64,000 nt of DNA from Isoetes taiwanensis (lineage: Eukaryota > Streptophyta > Lycopodiopsida > Isoetales > Isoetaceae). The stretch is from contig JAJEKV010000102.1 in assembly GCA_021234155.1 (NCBI GenBank), forward strand, positions 644,744 to 708,743, read 5' to 3'. The notes beneath the pieces were generated by a model. That model did no database searches and was not told the DNA's origin. It worked only from the letters and a program-made list of their open reading frames with translations. Below, one piece after another: positions 1 through 13,740 of this stretch. Position 1 is the first letter of the stretch. Every line of letters begins with the position of its first letter. The position numbers were made by a program, and so were the translations under genes.

Positions 1-2880
1 TCAGTAGCCACTTCGTTCAGTTACATGTGCTTTTATGTTCAAAAATCGAGGTGGCATAGGGTCTTTCTTTTATGCAACAATTTATGAAACAAAGCGGCGG
101 CTCCCTCCTCCGTACTGTCTGCATGGCGTCGAGGGACACAATGTGCTTTTCTAAAGTCAATCACCTCTGGCGCATAGCTTCATACAAAAGCGAATACCTT
201 AACTCAAGCGGCAAGGAGAAAATGACAGCCACCAGTTAGCGAGTAAGAGATTGGTGGCATAATGATTTATTTTTCGTCGGCGGGGACCGCGATGGGGTAT
301 AATTCCCGCACCTTCTTTCGATTGTGGCGGTTGGTGAACCATTACTGTTTATTCTTCGTGAGTGCACAATCGCGCTTTTTGGCCCGCAAGCCGTTCAGGG
401 TTAATAACCAATTTTGGAAAAACGTGAGTGTGTAATGTAAACTCTTGTTTAAATTTCTTCCGAGTGGCTTGTTTATCCAGCTTAATAACTTTACGGGACC
501 TCCCACAAAACTTTGTCAACAATTTTGAGCCTTGCATTTCCACTTGATCCGTTATCATATCCTTTTTGTTTGGGATCATTTTCTTCCTCTTGAATGGTTG
601 GGCTTTGGCACAGTTTTAAGGGTGCCCTCGGGAGAACATGTCGAAATTTTCTTGTGGCTCAGGACCTAACATAGAAACAACAAGCGTGTTAAAAATAATT
701 TACAAAACCATACGGCATATATAAAGAAGCGAAGGTGAGAAAAATACCTACATTCCATGAACTAACTAGAAAATATTGCCATGTTATTTTACAAAATCTC
801 AGCATCACGAGAGTGGGAAATAAGACAAACAACCTCGATGCTTTTATATTCTTTAAAACAGTACGAAGCTTAATTCCATCATACCTGCTTGGTTACTCTG
901 ACGGAAGAGTTCATTCGCCCATGCATGAATTTAATTTTATCTATGAAGCTCATACTCATCCGTCTCATTGTTGTCCACCGTTGTAGCTCATTTGCAGCGA
1001 CTTTGCCTCGGTCGGTGACACTTCGTAAATAGGCAAAGATTTAGCGAAGCGGTGCTCCTTTGTTTTCTTCATGCCGCCTTGAAGCTGTAGTTGCTCCTAA
1101 AACATAGTATTTGTAGTTCTCTGCGTCCTCTTCCTGTACCAGCAGAGCTCTTATCATTTACCTTTGAGCGGGGATCCTTCATACATATAGCGTAGGTATT
1201 TGCTGCATTGACTTTGTCTCTTATTCTTTCTTTTCGGTCGCGGTTAAATTAGCCCTTTGTAAATTTCTGGTTTACCGGTGTCTTTACCTTGCTTTCAGTC
1301 GCTTGGAATTTTAAACTTCACCACCAGTCCTGAAGATGCATGATCTGCGTTTTGCGCTTATCTATTCGATTTCTCCCGACTTCTTGGGTAGCATTGTGCG
1401 CCCTCAGCAATTTGCCATGCCGTTGCTGGGTCATTGTGAGGCACGCTTAAGGGAGCCTTCACGGCAGCTTTGAGGAGTGGAGGCTGGGTGGTTTATGAGG
1501 CCGACCTTGTAGTAATTTCTCTTTCCTTTCTAACACTTTGGGTGAAAATCCTCCTCTTCCTCCTACATCCTCCTCTGTCCTCCTCTGAACACTGCTTAAT
1601 ATACTCTTTCACATCTTCGACCAGATGCAGTAGGCTCCCGTTGCTTAGAAGGTGGTTTTGAGCGAGGCATTGCATCTTTCAATAATTTAGGAGCAGAGCC
1701 CTTTAGAAGTTAAAATAGGATCCTTACTGTCTTGAGGTCCTTCAAAATGATGACAAGATCACGGAAAGTAGCATTCCATTAGGCGCCAAGAACATTAAAA
1801 GTTTCCTTAGGCTATGCGGCGCGCGGGCAAACCGCCCACAATTACTGCTATTAAGTTTCGGAATAGCAACCATGTGTCACAGGAGGCAGTGGCGAGCTTA
1901 AGAAATGGGGTCCGCGAGGTAAAACATGTTGAGCCTTAGTGGTTGTGGTGCGGTTAATATGATATCACCAAGCGCCGGGTAACACACCATCATGAAGGCG
2001 TCAGCTCTTTGGATTCTTTGCAAAGTACATCACTAATGTCGGATACAAAATAAAACATCCACAGACTCACGTTCCCTCTAACAAGTAGCCTTGGTCACTA
2101 CGAGAAATAGGGGCATTCTCACGTTGACATGAATGGTGCGGGTATACCCGGTTGATTCTTAGCCTTTATTGACGCCTCTTCTTGTGGCGACCACTGGCTG
2201 GGAGAACACGCCCGAGGATTTTTCTTAGTTCTACAAAGACGAAAAAAAACATATTAAAAGAGCTGTAGAAAATGCATAGCCGGTCTAACGGTGAAGACTA
2301 TGCGGCGCGCTGGATTCTTCATAGAGAGTAACAATGTCACATCTTGGCCTCGGCTCAATATGGGGATAAGGTAAATGCACATACCTGGGCTCTCAAGATT
2401 CACTAAAATATTGAATACCTATCGTGCATAGATATCGCTCAAAAGTTCATCGCTTAATTTGCTCAAAATGCCTTCAAAAGGAGATATGCGAAAGATTCTA
2501 AATCTAAAAAAGGTCCTTTTCATGGTATATTTGTGACAAGTGTGACAATTTAAGTACAGGCATCATTTTTGGGGGTCGCGAACTGCTTCCATTCAAGGTG
2601 TTTGACGTCACTTTGGCCCTGGTTGGTTTTGGAAATGATATTATTTTCCGAAACTAAACAAAGATGAACATGATGAAAAAAAGCGACAAGCACACTAAAG
2701 TTAGCAAAAGGTATTTTATTCAAATTTTTTCTAAAATCGGTGCGGCTATGAAGACGAAGCGTATCGCAACACATTTATTTTGACATTGCCTCGTGAAGCA
2801 AATTTTCACATGAAAGTATGCCTCATTGAACAAACTACACTTGGCATAGGATTTGGGCCGAAGGAAAACCTTCGCTCTTA
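1..2880. other. AT-rich stretch without a recognisable gene
   Basis: Only short open frames (at most about 80 codons) are present on either strand. None resembles a known protein. There is no LTR, polypurine tract or transposase motif that I can see. It is best treated as anonymous or long-decayed repeat sequence. Confidence 0.6.
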
Positions 2881-2974
2881 AATCTTATATACTATACTTA
2901 TTTGCTCCAGTCTTGCTATAGACTTGCATATATCTGCGCGGAACCATTAATGACATAATAGCTTCAAAATAAAT

Positions 2975-3372
2975 TTAAGATTGGTATAAATTTATACCAC
3001 AAATGGGTATGCTGCGGATATAACATGCGAGAGAGTTGGCATGGTATAAATTTATCGCAAATGGACCAGCGGTATAAATTCTGCCAAGATTCGGCGTATA
3101 AATTTATATGGCTCGATTCTATGCGAGGCTCACGGTATAAATTTGCCGTGAGGAAAATTATCTGGCGAAGAGCTTCTACCGGTATAAAATTTATCTGTGA
3201 CGACTCTCGTTATGGTATGCATGAATAACTAACCAGGACAATCAATTTATACACATACATATGTGGTATATATATATATAATAATATATATACTTGCATA
3301 TATATATATATATATCAGAAGAAAGGAACTCTTGAATTTATAAATCTGTCTGGAAGCGGTATAAATTTATAG
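2975..3372. repeat. Dispersed GGTATAAATTTAT motif cluster with AT microsatellite
   Basis: The 13-mer GGTATAAATTTAT or a close variant recurs at roughly 2982, 3044, 3070, 3099, 3134, 3180 and 3357, about 30-60 bp apart, with unrelated sequence between copies. The first copy is palindromic (GGTATAAATTTATACC). Positions 3255-3320 hold a (TA)n microsatellite. I see no coding potential; the 67-codon open frame across it is built from the repeats. Confidence 0.6.
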
Positions 3373-3459
3373 AATTGCCTGCTATATATAAAGCGTTTAT
3401 ATATATATGTATAAAATCTTTATTACTATGTGGGGCCTATCGAGTTGAATGTATCTATT

Positions 3460-3800
3460 AGGGATTATCTCAAGATTCCTCCTAGATTCCCCAAAGACTC
3501 TATGTGGAAAATCTCTTAGATTCCTTTATTTTCTATGAAGATTCCTCTAGATTCTCAAAGATTCCATCAAGATAACCTAGCTTCTCAAACATTTAATGAA
3601 AGTTTCCCCATAGATTTGATTAAGATTCTCTTACGATTCCCTCTAGATCCCCAAATTTTGTCCCAAATTCCTCTTGATTTTCCCAAGATTCTTGGTACAT
3701 TCTTCTAGGTACCCATGGATTCTATACGATTCTACTAGTTTCTTAAAAGATTTTACAAGGACTCTCCTAAATTTCCCATTATTCTGAGTTATATAGGTTA
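3460..3800. repeat. Degenerate AGATTCC minisatellite
   Basis: Loose tandem repeats of a roughly 20-bp unit resembling AAGATTCCTCTAGATTCCC run through this stretch, for example near 3470, 3540, 3620 and 3680. Copies differ by many substitutions and small indels. No gene is visible. Confidence 0.5.
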
Positions 3801-6800
3801 AATTTAATGTTTTCATTTAATAAAAGATCTTCTCATTGCAATTTCATTTTATATAATTAGAATTCAATCACACAAATAGGGTATGCATCTAGACCAAACT
3901 TTATGAAGGTGTAGCTAAACCCATTGCTCGATATTCATCTAATGACCATCTTGACACAACAAATGGTGTTTGCTTTCGATTCCCTTCTGGTTCAACATTT
4001 TAAACTACTAGTATGCCATCCCTCAACTTGTTGGAAGCTCGCCATTGTTTCTTGATGAAAGTATTTTTTGGGGACATCGTGAACAAAGAAGGTTAGCATA
4101 CTTATGTTTGTTTTGTATCATGTTAGTTCTAATTCTCCATTTACCCAGCGGTATAAAACGAGTGCTTGCATTTAGAAATAAGATATAGTATTTCATGCCT
4201 TTGCAACAACATGAAGTTGAGAATTGTCTGAGGGGAAGGCGATGTAAATTTGAATCAAATAGACCACATACAATTTTTGTTTGAAGGATCTCTAGGGTGC
4301 AATTAATGGGATAAACGTAATATTCTGAGACATAACAAACAATACAATGGATGTGTTGATAATGAAGCAAATACACCTTGTTCTAGTCATTTCGAAGAAT
4401 GTGTGACTTTGAAGAAGTTTTACATTGGGCGCCACTCAATCTTTACACTTCATACCTATTTGGCATAACTTTAGTTACCATGCATAAATTAGACCACAAA
4501 ACTTGGTTTGCGAAACCAAGGTGGGTGCCACTTTTTGGATCATCAAAATATGTGATGTTTTGCAAGCTTGACTTTTACCATGGCCCCGAAATTAATATGC
4601 ATTAGCGCATTCAGCAGTCATTAACAATATCACACATTTAGAATTTGTTTTCTCTTTGCATTTTGTTCAATTCCTATAGGTAGCCAAAACCGGAATGAAG
4701 AAAGGGCCAAAGGTGTTATACAATATAATAACATGCGGTGTCATGTTCTTATTCTAAAATCACGCTCACTACATTAGCGAATTGAAGTTTGAAAATGGAT
4801 GATCATCTAAAGTGCATTATATAGGACTTGGTTTTTCAATTTGGGCATTTGCAAGTTTAATGAATAACCAAATCGTTTTGCATCGTTAATGGATTCTCCT
4901 ATTGCATAAAAATGCAACTTGCTTTTAGGACATGATTTAATACAATGGCTATAGTGCCTTCTTGAAGCAAAACTACCTCTAGAAAAATAAAGCCTTAACA
5001 ATTGAAGTGAAATTACACTATATTCCTGACTGAAGGATTTTGCAAATAGAACACAATCGCACATTTCAATTCATCATCAATATCGTATTTCATTTTCTAG
5101 AAAAATTACGCGGTATACTAATGGATTAAGCAGGCTTTGCCAGGTTTGTTCGAGCCTCGAGTTACAACTATTTAGCTACGTGACGTTGCGTAATTTAAGC
5201 GCATTCCGCGATGGTGGAGCAACAAACTCACGGATCAGATAGATGCGCTTCATCGCCTACTTTTGGAACGCAAAATAGCAAATAACGACATCTCGGTATA
5301 AGCAACGCGGACATAATTTAGCGGTTAGGAGGCCATCGGGACTCTCTCGGCAATTTTGGGGTAACGGAACTGGGCCTGTTGAAGTAAAATGACCTTGCCC
5401 TGTTGTAGAAGACCATATTCTTTGCTCACTTACTAAAATGTAGCACAACCTCAAAACAAATCCTTCTCTCTATAAAACTGCAGCTTCACTTTCCTAAAGT
5501 CGGTATATGAGGGCCTTTAAATATACTGAAATGAATGAAATACCATTTGGATGAAGTGGGGCCTTGAAAAGAAATGCATGGAGCAATGTGTAAATGCGTC
5601 GATTATCTACTTCAAGTAATGCGGCGGGGCCTCATAAAGTCAAAGTCAAAGTTATTGCAAGTCGGTCGTGCATTTTACTGGTGGTTGCCCAAATCAGAGA
5701 TTTTACTTAAAGTGTTAAAAGGCTGGTATTCAAAACCACATTGCAGCTACTTGAATTGCAGAACGACTAAATATAGTTCTCTTGCTCTCTCTGTCTCGGT
5801 TGTGTTAACAATGAAACAATTATTTCATTCGTTATTAAATCTTAAAGATGGTGAGGAAGATAATGATCAGCACCCGCAGTCAAAGCTCATTGTGCTTGGT
5901 CAACAAAATTCAAATACACAAAACAAAGGGGTGACCAAGCACAAGCTGCCACAGGTATTGTCAATGACCAGACTTCCGTTGCACCCAGCAACTACCCATA
6001 ATTGATCATCAAGCTAGAATAGTTGGACCAATTTTTTCTTCTAAAATAATTGTCTGGAGAACCATACATCATCTTGGTGTGAAGAAATATTACATTCAAA
6101 CTATGCTAACCTAACCCTGCCAGGAAATGTTTTCTTTGTTCCAATATCCGCGTAGGAGTGGCCGGAGCTTCCTTAAAAGGCGCAGGCCCATCGAGTGGTA
6201 AAATAAGGCAAGACTCAAAGCGCATCCCTAAAAGCACATGGGACTGAACCATGCAAAACTCCCTCAACTCGGGCCCATCCAGTTGCCTCAATTACTTCCA
6301 GTGAGATCCAAATAACCTAAAACAAAACATGGAAAACGGATAGCAATACATACATGCCGGGAAAGTGGACTGCTCGGTGGGCCGTAACCGCATCAAAATT
6401 ATCTATAAAGTATACGGAAGTAATCAAAATTAAAATCCGAGCCGCGTGAAATTCGTTCCTGTATGCTGCCGGGGTAAATGGCGGAGTTTAGAGGGGCTGG
6501 GCGCAGGCTCGTTTGGCGAAGTCAGGACATTGGTGGACGGCGAGCGGGCTATATTTAAAAGTTTTTAGAATTTTAAGCAGGATACAGTTAACTTTGTGGT
6601 GATTAAGTGTAATAATAATAATATCACCCTATACTTGAGTTAGACCTGAGCTTTGAATATCATGCAATCCTTATGCATGATAGGAATTCCTTGAGAGAGA
6701 ATGGTCTGAACAATGAATAGAATAACATAACTAGTAGGCGGAACGGAGACCTGTACGGAATAGATTTCGATCGGAGAATCAATAATTTAGTGCTGGAAGG

Positions 6801-9780
6801 GCAGGACCTCCATGGTAAATGCGAAGTTGCTACGTGTTGAACCTCTGAAGACATATTGCTCCAAGAATCACACATAGAAAGAATAATAAAATTTATAAAA
6901 TCACTTAAGAAATGATCGATTATCACAATAAAATTACAAAATTGGTGAATAAAATCAAATGGGCTTTTTTAACGTCTTTTTATTATGAAAATACTCTCGA
7001 ATCCGGTACCATTTGCATGTCACTGGCGTTGTTTGGAACAAAATGCGTTTGGCGGGGATGCGCATAAGCTAAAACAAATGGATTTCACAAGCGTGAACAA
7101 ATAAGAGCTTCCCTATTGTAGCAAAAACCACCTATCCAGTACGGACGCGGGCTGGCTCATGGCGGAGACTGGCGCGAGACCTCGAACCATATCACGCCGC
7201 AGTTCATACTTGCTGTTCCTCATCTTTGCCGGAACGAAACATCATGCCCATAATCTCGTACCATCGTACAATGGCGTTGCCAGGATTAAAAACTCAAAAG
7301 CCGCATTCCGATGCCCGGTTGCGAGTCACGAGGGGTTGCTTTGATTACCATATTCAAAGCCAAAGCGATTAAGCCATAGCCGAATGCCATAAGTGAATAC
7401 CAAGGCTACGTAGCTAGAATGCATGGGGCAGACCTCAAACTTTTGCCAGTTAGTTATAAAACCGATACGAAATCAAGGGAATATGCAGAATCTCAAAACA
7501 ATCAAGCTATGTAAGGCTGACCATAACTAACTCTGAGAGAAAGAAAAAGGAAAGAAGGAAGCCATGGCGGGCAGGAAGGAAGAAGGAAAAAAGGGGTGAA
7601 ACATGTTGGGGCCTACATAAAAATTATAAAAAGGTACTTTTACACATTGTACTTGTGCAACATAATAGTGTATTTAAAGTACCTAGACTACAAGATTGAC
7701 TAAAAGAAATTGTGTTATGTTCAAGGTAGTAGTACATACATGTTGTAAGGTATTTTTGTGATGTGCCGGAAGATGTTAGAACTCAAATATATCATCATCT
7801 TTGACTGCCAATATTTTCCGGTAGTTTCCAAAACATGTAGACCCTAACATGCTCTTACCAAAGATCTGTGAGAAATAATGGCGAGGGCATTTAGAGACAA
7901 TTAAAAATCTAAGCATTTCTCATTTGCAGCCACTTTTTTTATTGCACAACGCCCGCGTGGTTACCAAAATAAATCTACTTGTAGATACCTAAAAGTTGCA
8001 CCTTCCTTGCATTTTTCACAAAAAAATCAGCATGGTATTCTGCCCTCCCTCCTATCCAGCGGTAATGAGATGTGGGGCATGCCCCATACCTGGACCCCAT
8101 GGATATCAGGGAACGTAATCTAACCACCTCATGGCCTTTCTAACAAGCGGCCTAGATTTGTTTGAGTATATGAACCGCGGTATATGATGGGGTACATCAG
8201 TATTTTATATATATTATGATATATGTCTCTATGCAGTCGAGGAATTAAGTATATATATTATAAAATCTTTTAGGGTCTTTTTCTTACTTCGTAAAGGGTT
8301 TGGCAGTAGAAAACTAAAAGTAACACACATAAGGGGATATTTTACACACTTTTCTTAGTTTTTTTAATCTAAAAAGTTCTAAAAGCGGTTCTAAAATTTT
8401 AGGCTTGTAATAATATTAGGCATAAAGTAAATCGAATCATGTTGTTATTTCTACTTTTTTTCCTACATATCTGAACTTCACCAAACTGACTAAAAATTGC
8501 TACCTAAACAAAAGAACTCAAAATATTATGAACATTTGGGTGTTTGACTAGAAAACCAGTAGGTTTTATCGAGAGGGGCGAGGAGTAGCAACCCCTCGGA
8601 GTTTTTGTTATTTATTTACAAAATATTTGGAAAGGTAGGCGGGCGAATACTTCAGAGAGGAGAAATGTATGGTGCCTTACTTTAGCGAATGTGTGATGAA
8701 TATGCTCAACATTTGCTAGGAGATTGACTATCTCACAGCATCACCTATGTTAATAGGTAATGGTTCAAAAATACATCTAGAATAAAAGGAGGGCATGTAA
8801 TCACATGGCTTCATTACTTCAACTTTTGTATCCTCTGGGGTATAAATTTATCTTGCATCATCAACTAAAACTTCGGCTTAACTTCTAGAAAATATCGTGG
8901 ATGTATTGGTAATTTGTAATACTATAACGATGCAAAACAATGTTTTGTCATTCAAAGTTTGTTCTTCACCCTCTAATGTGTTTTAAAGGTCCAATGGGAT
9001 GTTACGACCAAAATGGTTTGTGAAAATAACAAATTTCTCTTCTAAAACCTTCTAACATAAAAATTTTAGGGGACAAGGTACAAAAACATCTAATTTCTTC
9101 ATACGAATTTGCCCCATAGTAAATCTTTTGAATTTCATTTGTAGTTCTTTCCCCCCTTTACAATGGGATTTTTTTGTGTGTGTGTTTTTCATTAAGATAT
9201 TTCTTAAAATGTACGTTTTCACGAGCAATTTTATAAAATCTTTGGACTAAAGGTAATAAAAAGGCCCTTTTGGAGAGGATTTCAAAATTTTATAAATTTT
9301 AGGAGGAATTTCAGCATTCTTAAATAAGTCGTTTCATTTTGGGTTTCTTGTTATTAATGAAGAGAAAAACAATATGCACAATGCGGCATAAAAACAATAA
9401 TAAGAAAAACCCAAAGGAATGCCTATCTTGGCATAGACTATGAAGAAAAAAAACACTAAAATGCTGCTGCCAAAAGAAGAAATTAGGTAAACAAGATGTC
9501 AAAAAGCTAAAAAATCAATATCTTGACTCTAACCAAAAGACCCTAAGCGGGCTACATTTGGTATAAAATTTCTAACATCTTATGCTTCTCTTTAGGAGAT
9601 GTTTGTTCGTACCTTCCACTGTCATGTTTAGCTGACTACGAGAACTCTATGGAGATGCTACTGTTCGAAACGGAAGAAACCAAATTTCTACCGTGATTGG
9701 CGTAGCAGTACTGGCAGCGTATTGCAAATCATGTTTGCTTTTAGATATGAATTCTTGCATGCGCGTTTATCTAGTTTTGG
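3801..9780. other. Gene-poor region, nothing recognisable
   Basis: Six kilobases with only short, unrelated open frames (longest about 143 codons at 5574-6005, low complexity of motif, no family resemblance). I found no LTR ends, transposase motifs, tRNA or rRNA signatures by eye. Confidence 0.5.
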
Positions 9781-10422
9781 TTGCAGGCATTAGCTTGTGG
9801 AGATAATGTAATATTACCTTCAATGTTTCTTGGTTGTGTATCACTTTTCGTGTTTGGGGTATGCTTTGTAGACATGGCCGCATCACATTACGTAATGCGC
9901 ATGGGCAGCAGGTGTATGTATTACGTTTGTAGCGCTTTCTCTTGGCGCGCATGGGCATGTGAACTGCCGAGGTTGAAGGAGAGAGGTTTATTGAACGACG
10001 AGTCCTTGCTCGCTGATAGCAATGGAGATGGCAGCAGAGATGTTTTACTTCAGGGGTCCTCACGTTGTGTATTGACTGCGATGAGTCGTTACAACACACC
10101 CATACCGATGAGTAGCGATGAAAGAACGCTGATCACGCCTCCTCTGGGATGCTACCTCCTCACACCATCTCCCTCCCCTTTACCTCTTGCGTGTGTCTAC
10201 CTCTTTTCAAACTCCATCTCAAAACACGTTCTGACATTCGTCATTTCAAAACACACCCTCCCAAAGCCTCACCATGCCCCCTCAGCGTACTCACTCTGTG
10301 CGATACCGCCTTCACCTCTCAGAACTACGAATAGATTTGCAATATATTGTAGATTACAGGAAAGCGATATCTTGCGTCTTCTTGTATCTTTGAAGGGCTT
10401 ACGAGGAAGACAACCAAGTTAA
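9781..10422 (+). CDS. Uncertain 213-codon open reading frame
   Basis: This is the longest uninterrupted frame in the first 18 kb. I do not recognise the protein. It has a hydrophobic start (residues about 11-33 could be a membrane segment or signal anchor) and a serine/proline-rich C-terminal half. No splice context, promoter or homologue is apparent, and the composition shifts along its length, so it may be a chance frame. I list it because of its length only. Confidence 0.12.
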   Translation: MQALACGDNVILPSMFLGCVSLFVFGVCFVDMAASHYVMRMGSRCMYYVCSAFSWRAWACELPRLKERGLLNDESLLADSNGDGSRDVLLQGSSRCVLTAMSRYNTPIPMSSDERTLITPPLGCYLLTPSPSPLPLACVYLFSNSISKHVLTFVISKHTLPKPHHAPSAYSLCAIPPSPLRTTNRFAIYCRLQESDILRLLVSLKGLRGRQPS

Positions 10423-11471
10423 GAAGAAAGTGAGAGAACATTGTTTCTTATGGCCACGGCGCCCCGGTTGAGGCGACAAGGCGATGACCACGCGTGTTTG
10501 CAGGCGTCGCGGTTACGCTCTGAAGACCTACCGGAACCTTTGCTGCGAGAATAAAGAGTCACTGTAGTGAAAACGCGTCTGGCCAGTCGCGAAAGATTTA
10601 AGAGGATCCCCGCGGTAAAAGCTTTAGAAGCGGTATGTGACGGTCAGTGGGAAGCGTCTTACGTGAGAGAAGGCAGGAAGTGAGATTCTTTGTAAAAATG
10701 CTTGGAACCTTTACATTTTTCGTCTTTTAAAGGAACATAAGAGCGGTTGTTGTCAATGTCGAAAAAAGTGATCAAGAAGTTGTACTTGGCATACAGTGTA
10801 AGCGCTGAAGTTGAAGTGATTTTCATACTATGTTTAAAACTAACACGATTATTACCAACTTGCTTTTAAAAGAATACCACATGCCATTGAGTGATAGCAT
10901 GTCAAAGGTGCAAAAAGTTAGAAGCGGAATCAGGTGCATTGATGACTATTATTCACCCAAAGAAAGTTGTGGGTATGTCTTTGCCTAGAAATATAAAAGC
11001 TTGGCTGGTAGGTTTCTTTGACTCTAAAGCGACTTACAACGGTCGTATATCATCAGCGGAGCCGGTATTGCTAGAAGAAGTCTCACGGCACGTACAGGGA
11101 TCTTTTCGAGTTCGTTCAAGGAAGTTCATATCCTATTCCTGCTAACCGAGGGTTGTGGAGCAAAATTTTCTTGTTAGGATTGAGAGAGCCTCGAACCGAT
11201 TGATATTTACTAGCGCTCCACAAAGGAAAAACGTCAATGGCAAAGGATATTTCTAGAAAAAATGCGTCCCTTTCCGTCTGAGAAATCCCATACCGTTAAC
11301 CGCGACTAGAGAGACATTGTCTTATCGCGGCCATATACGGCTATTTAGTCTTGAGTTTGTCTATGTATGGCGGTCTTTTAATCTTAGCGAGTACTTTCGC
11401 TGTGATTCTCTCTTCGATCTTGGCCGAATTCGCCCTTCCCCGATAGCTCACGCCTATCCGGCGCGCCTTAC
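10423..11471. other. No recognisable gene
   Basis: Only an 84-codon open frame (10891-11145, plus) is present, with no family resemblance. No repeat structure is obvious. Confidence 0.4.
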
Positions 11472-11715
11472 GCGACTACAAAAGCTTAACTACCACAGTT
11501 GTGGAAACCTCTTGTTACTTCAAAGAATGAAACAAGCTTTACCTATGCGCTTTATAGCGGCTACAAAGCTTAGCTTCTGGTCTTGTGGAACCTTCTTTTG
11601 TTGCTTCAAAGATGTGACAAGCTTTGCTATCGCCTTTATACGGCTACAAAAGCAAGCTACCGGTTCACGGGCCTTCTTGTTGCTTCAAAGACCAGCGATA
11701 ACCAAGGTTGCAAGT
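11472..11715 (+). repeat. Imperfect ~85-bp tandem repeat, nearly three copies
   Basis: Units begin at about 11472, 11558 and 11641, giving periods of 86 and 83 bp. Each starts with a CGGCTACAAAAGC-like string and carries CTTGTTGCTTCAAAG near its middle. The 160- and 132-codon open frames overlapping here are partly produced by this repeat and I do not call them genes. Confidence 0.65.
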
Positions 11716-12679
11716 TCGCGGAGGCTCAAACCGCGGAGACAAAAGCATATAAAACATGGAAATCTTTGGAGCCTTACTATCCCTTCAAATATGGCATGAC
11801 TAATGTCGTGGTGGTAGGCCATGGATATTACAAGGAACCCTCGCTTCCGTTTTGTGAAATATTTCCCAAGGATTTGGATGAATCCGATTTTTGGGCTTCA
11901 TTTGGTTTGGGCGATGATCTTTCATGGTGTTGTGCGGCAGTCGGGGTATTTTTGACCTATCCAAATATACGGCGATCCTAACCTCGCGGTGACAATACTA
12001 AATAAGATTTTAATTGCAAAGGAGAAGGTGCCTCGGTGTTGTACTACGGTTAGACAATACTACTAGAGAAATAAAAACCATTTTTTTATTTGCTTATTGC
12101 TAATGTCGAATCTGAGTGGGGTATCTTTCAAAGGTCAAGATTGGTTTCTTAGCTTGTGGGCCACACCCATGATCAGGATAGACCAAATGTTTAAGCTTGA
12201 TTTTACCGTGCGGTTGCGAAGGAAAAAAGCATTTTGTCTACACTCCTTGTGCGGTGTGATTGAGCAAGCTTACAATCCGGAGCTCCAGTTGTCGAAGTGC
12301 TTAGCGAGACTTTTTGATTGCAGAGTTTGAGTTTGTTTTCAGCATCATGGTGATCTGGTCCACGCCATCCATAAGTTGAATAATTTGACATTTCAACATC
12401 ATGTAAAAATTTTTCTCAAAAAGGACGGTAAAGCACAACTTCAAGGGAAGTACTTTGTCACTCCCAAACTTGGCAAAAGGCGGTTCCTACAATATTTAAA
12501 ATATGTTTCAAACTAAGGTAATGAGAAGATGGCTATTGACCAGCCGAAAAGGTGCGTGAGACTACTGTAAAAGAACAAGGACAAAATCCCGCCGTCTCTT
12601 ACGACCAAAGATGGAGGAAAGTATATAAGGTCAGATTTTAAGTATTTCCGGTGAGGAGGACAAAGGCTGGTGGGAGAAT
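11716..12679. other. No recognisable gene
   Basis: Short frames only. Nothing resembles a known domain, and no terminal repeats are seen. Confidence 0.4.
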
Positions 12680-13740
12680 TTCTTTTCAAGCGAAACACGC
12701 AACCCTCTACATGACAATATTACTGTAGGCCATCTCTTCGCCAATTGACTAGAATTGGACATGAGCTACTTTGGCGCTTCTTGGAGAAAGGGTGGTCTTC
12801 TGCCCGCGAAACTTGGTCGAGGGTAATCTCGACATTTTGAGTCCATTGGCGTAGTCGGTTTACAATTTTGGAGTGGGAGAGTTGCCTGCCCGTGGCAGGG
12901 GGGCCTTTGGGGAGGACCTTTGGGGTGAGCTGCTTCCGAAATGTTTTGGTCCGTCTTCCGCTCCAACACCCTCCTACATTGATGACATTGTGCAAGATCC
13001 CGGTCTAATTTGATTAAGATATGGCCTCGAAAAGCGTAAACCACTGTGCATTGCTAGGTTATTGAAGGGTTTATGTTTGGAGGCCGTAGTTTTAGTCGGT
13101 TGCACTTGGGACATGGCGAAGCCGCAATGAAAACACGGCAACAGGGAATTGCGGAATGGGGTTTGGATTTATCCTCCTCCCCATAATGGCAAATAGAGCT
13201 AAGAGCACCTTTTGCAAAAGAAGCAAATGTTTGGGATCATTCTAATGGCCAATAGATCCAAAACCCCATTTCCTTCAGTTCCTATTGCTTCATGTTTTAA
13301 TTTTGCGGCTTTCTGACCACGTCCCTGTGCAGCGACTAAATCGCTGACCTCCATAACGTAAACCCTTCAATAACCTAGCAAACCACATGGTTTACGTTTT
13401 TGGAGGCCATATCCCAGCTCGGTCGACCAGATCTTGCACAATGATCACATAGAGGGAGTGTTGGGCTGTAAATGAACTCTAAAAACCTTCCCAGCGATCA
13501 GCCCTAAAGGTCCTCTTCACGAAGGCCCTTGGGTTCACGGATATCTCCCACCCTAACTATAAACTCGCCACAATGGACTCAAAAGATCGACATTACTTCG
13601 AGACCAGATTTCGTGGGCTTTAAGACCACTCTTTTCCAAGAAAAGGTTCGCGTTCAACATGTTCGTAGTCAATTGGCCCAAGAGGTGGCTGGCGAATACC
13701 GCCATGTAGAGGTTCGCGGTTTCTTTTTGTTGCCAAAATG
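12680..13740. repeat. Large imperfect palindrome (fold-back), arms ~500 bp
   Basis: The left half is the degenerate reverse complement of the right half along nearly its whole length. Matching blocks include CCTCTACATG (12704) with CATGTAGAGG (13703), the 21-mer at 13053-13073 with its complement at 13359-13379, and GGGGTTTGGAT (about 13158) with ATCCAAAACCCC (about 13256). All pair about one axis near 13,210. Arms are perhaps 70-80% identical with a small loop. The two arms encode versions of one peptide (frames 12720-12995 minus and 13529-13741 plus, sharing QWTQ), so a coding or transposon segment was duplicated head to head. It could be a fold-back element or an inverted duplication that yields small RNA. 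Confidence 0.8.

Noticed and set aside
9781-10422. Candidate host gene of 213 codons
   Set aside because: Kept only as a low-confidence entry; no homology, promoter or splice evidence.
11317-11981. Two overlapping frames of 160 and 132 codons
   Set aside because: Built largely from the 85-bp repeat and in different phases.
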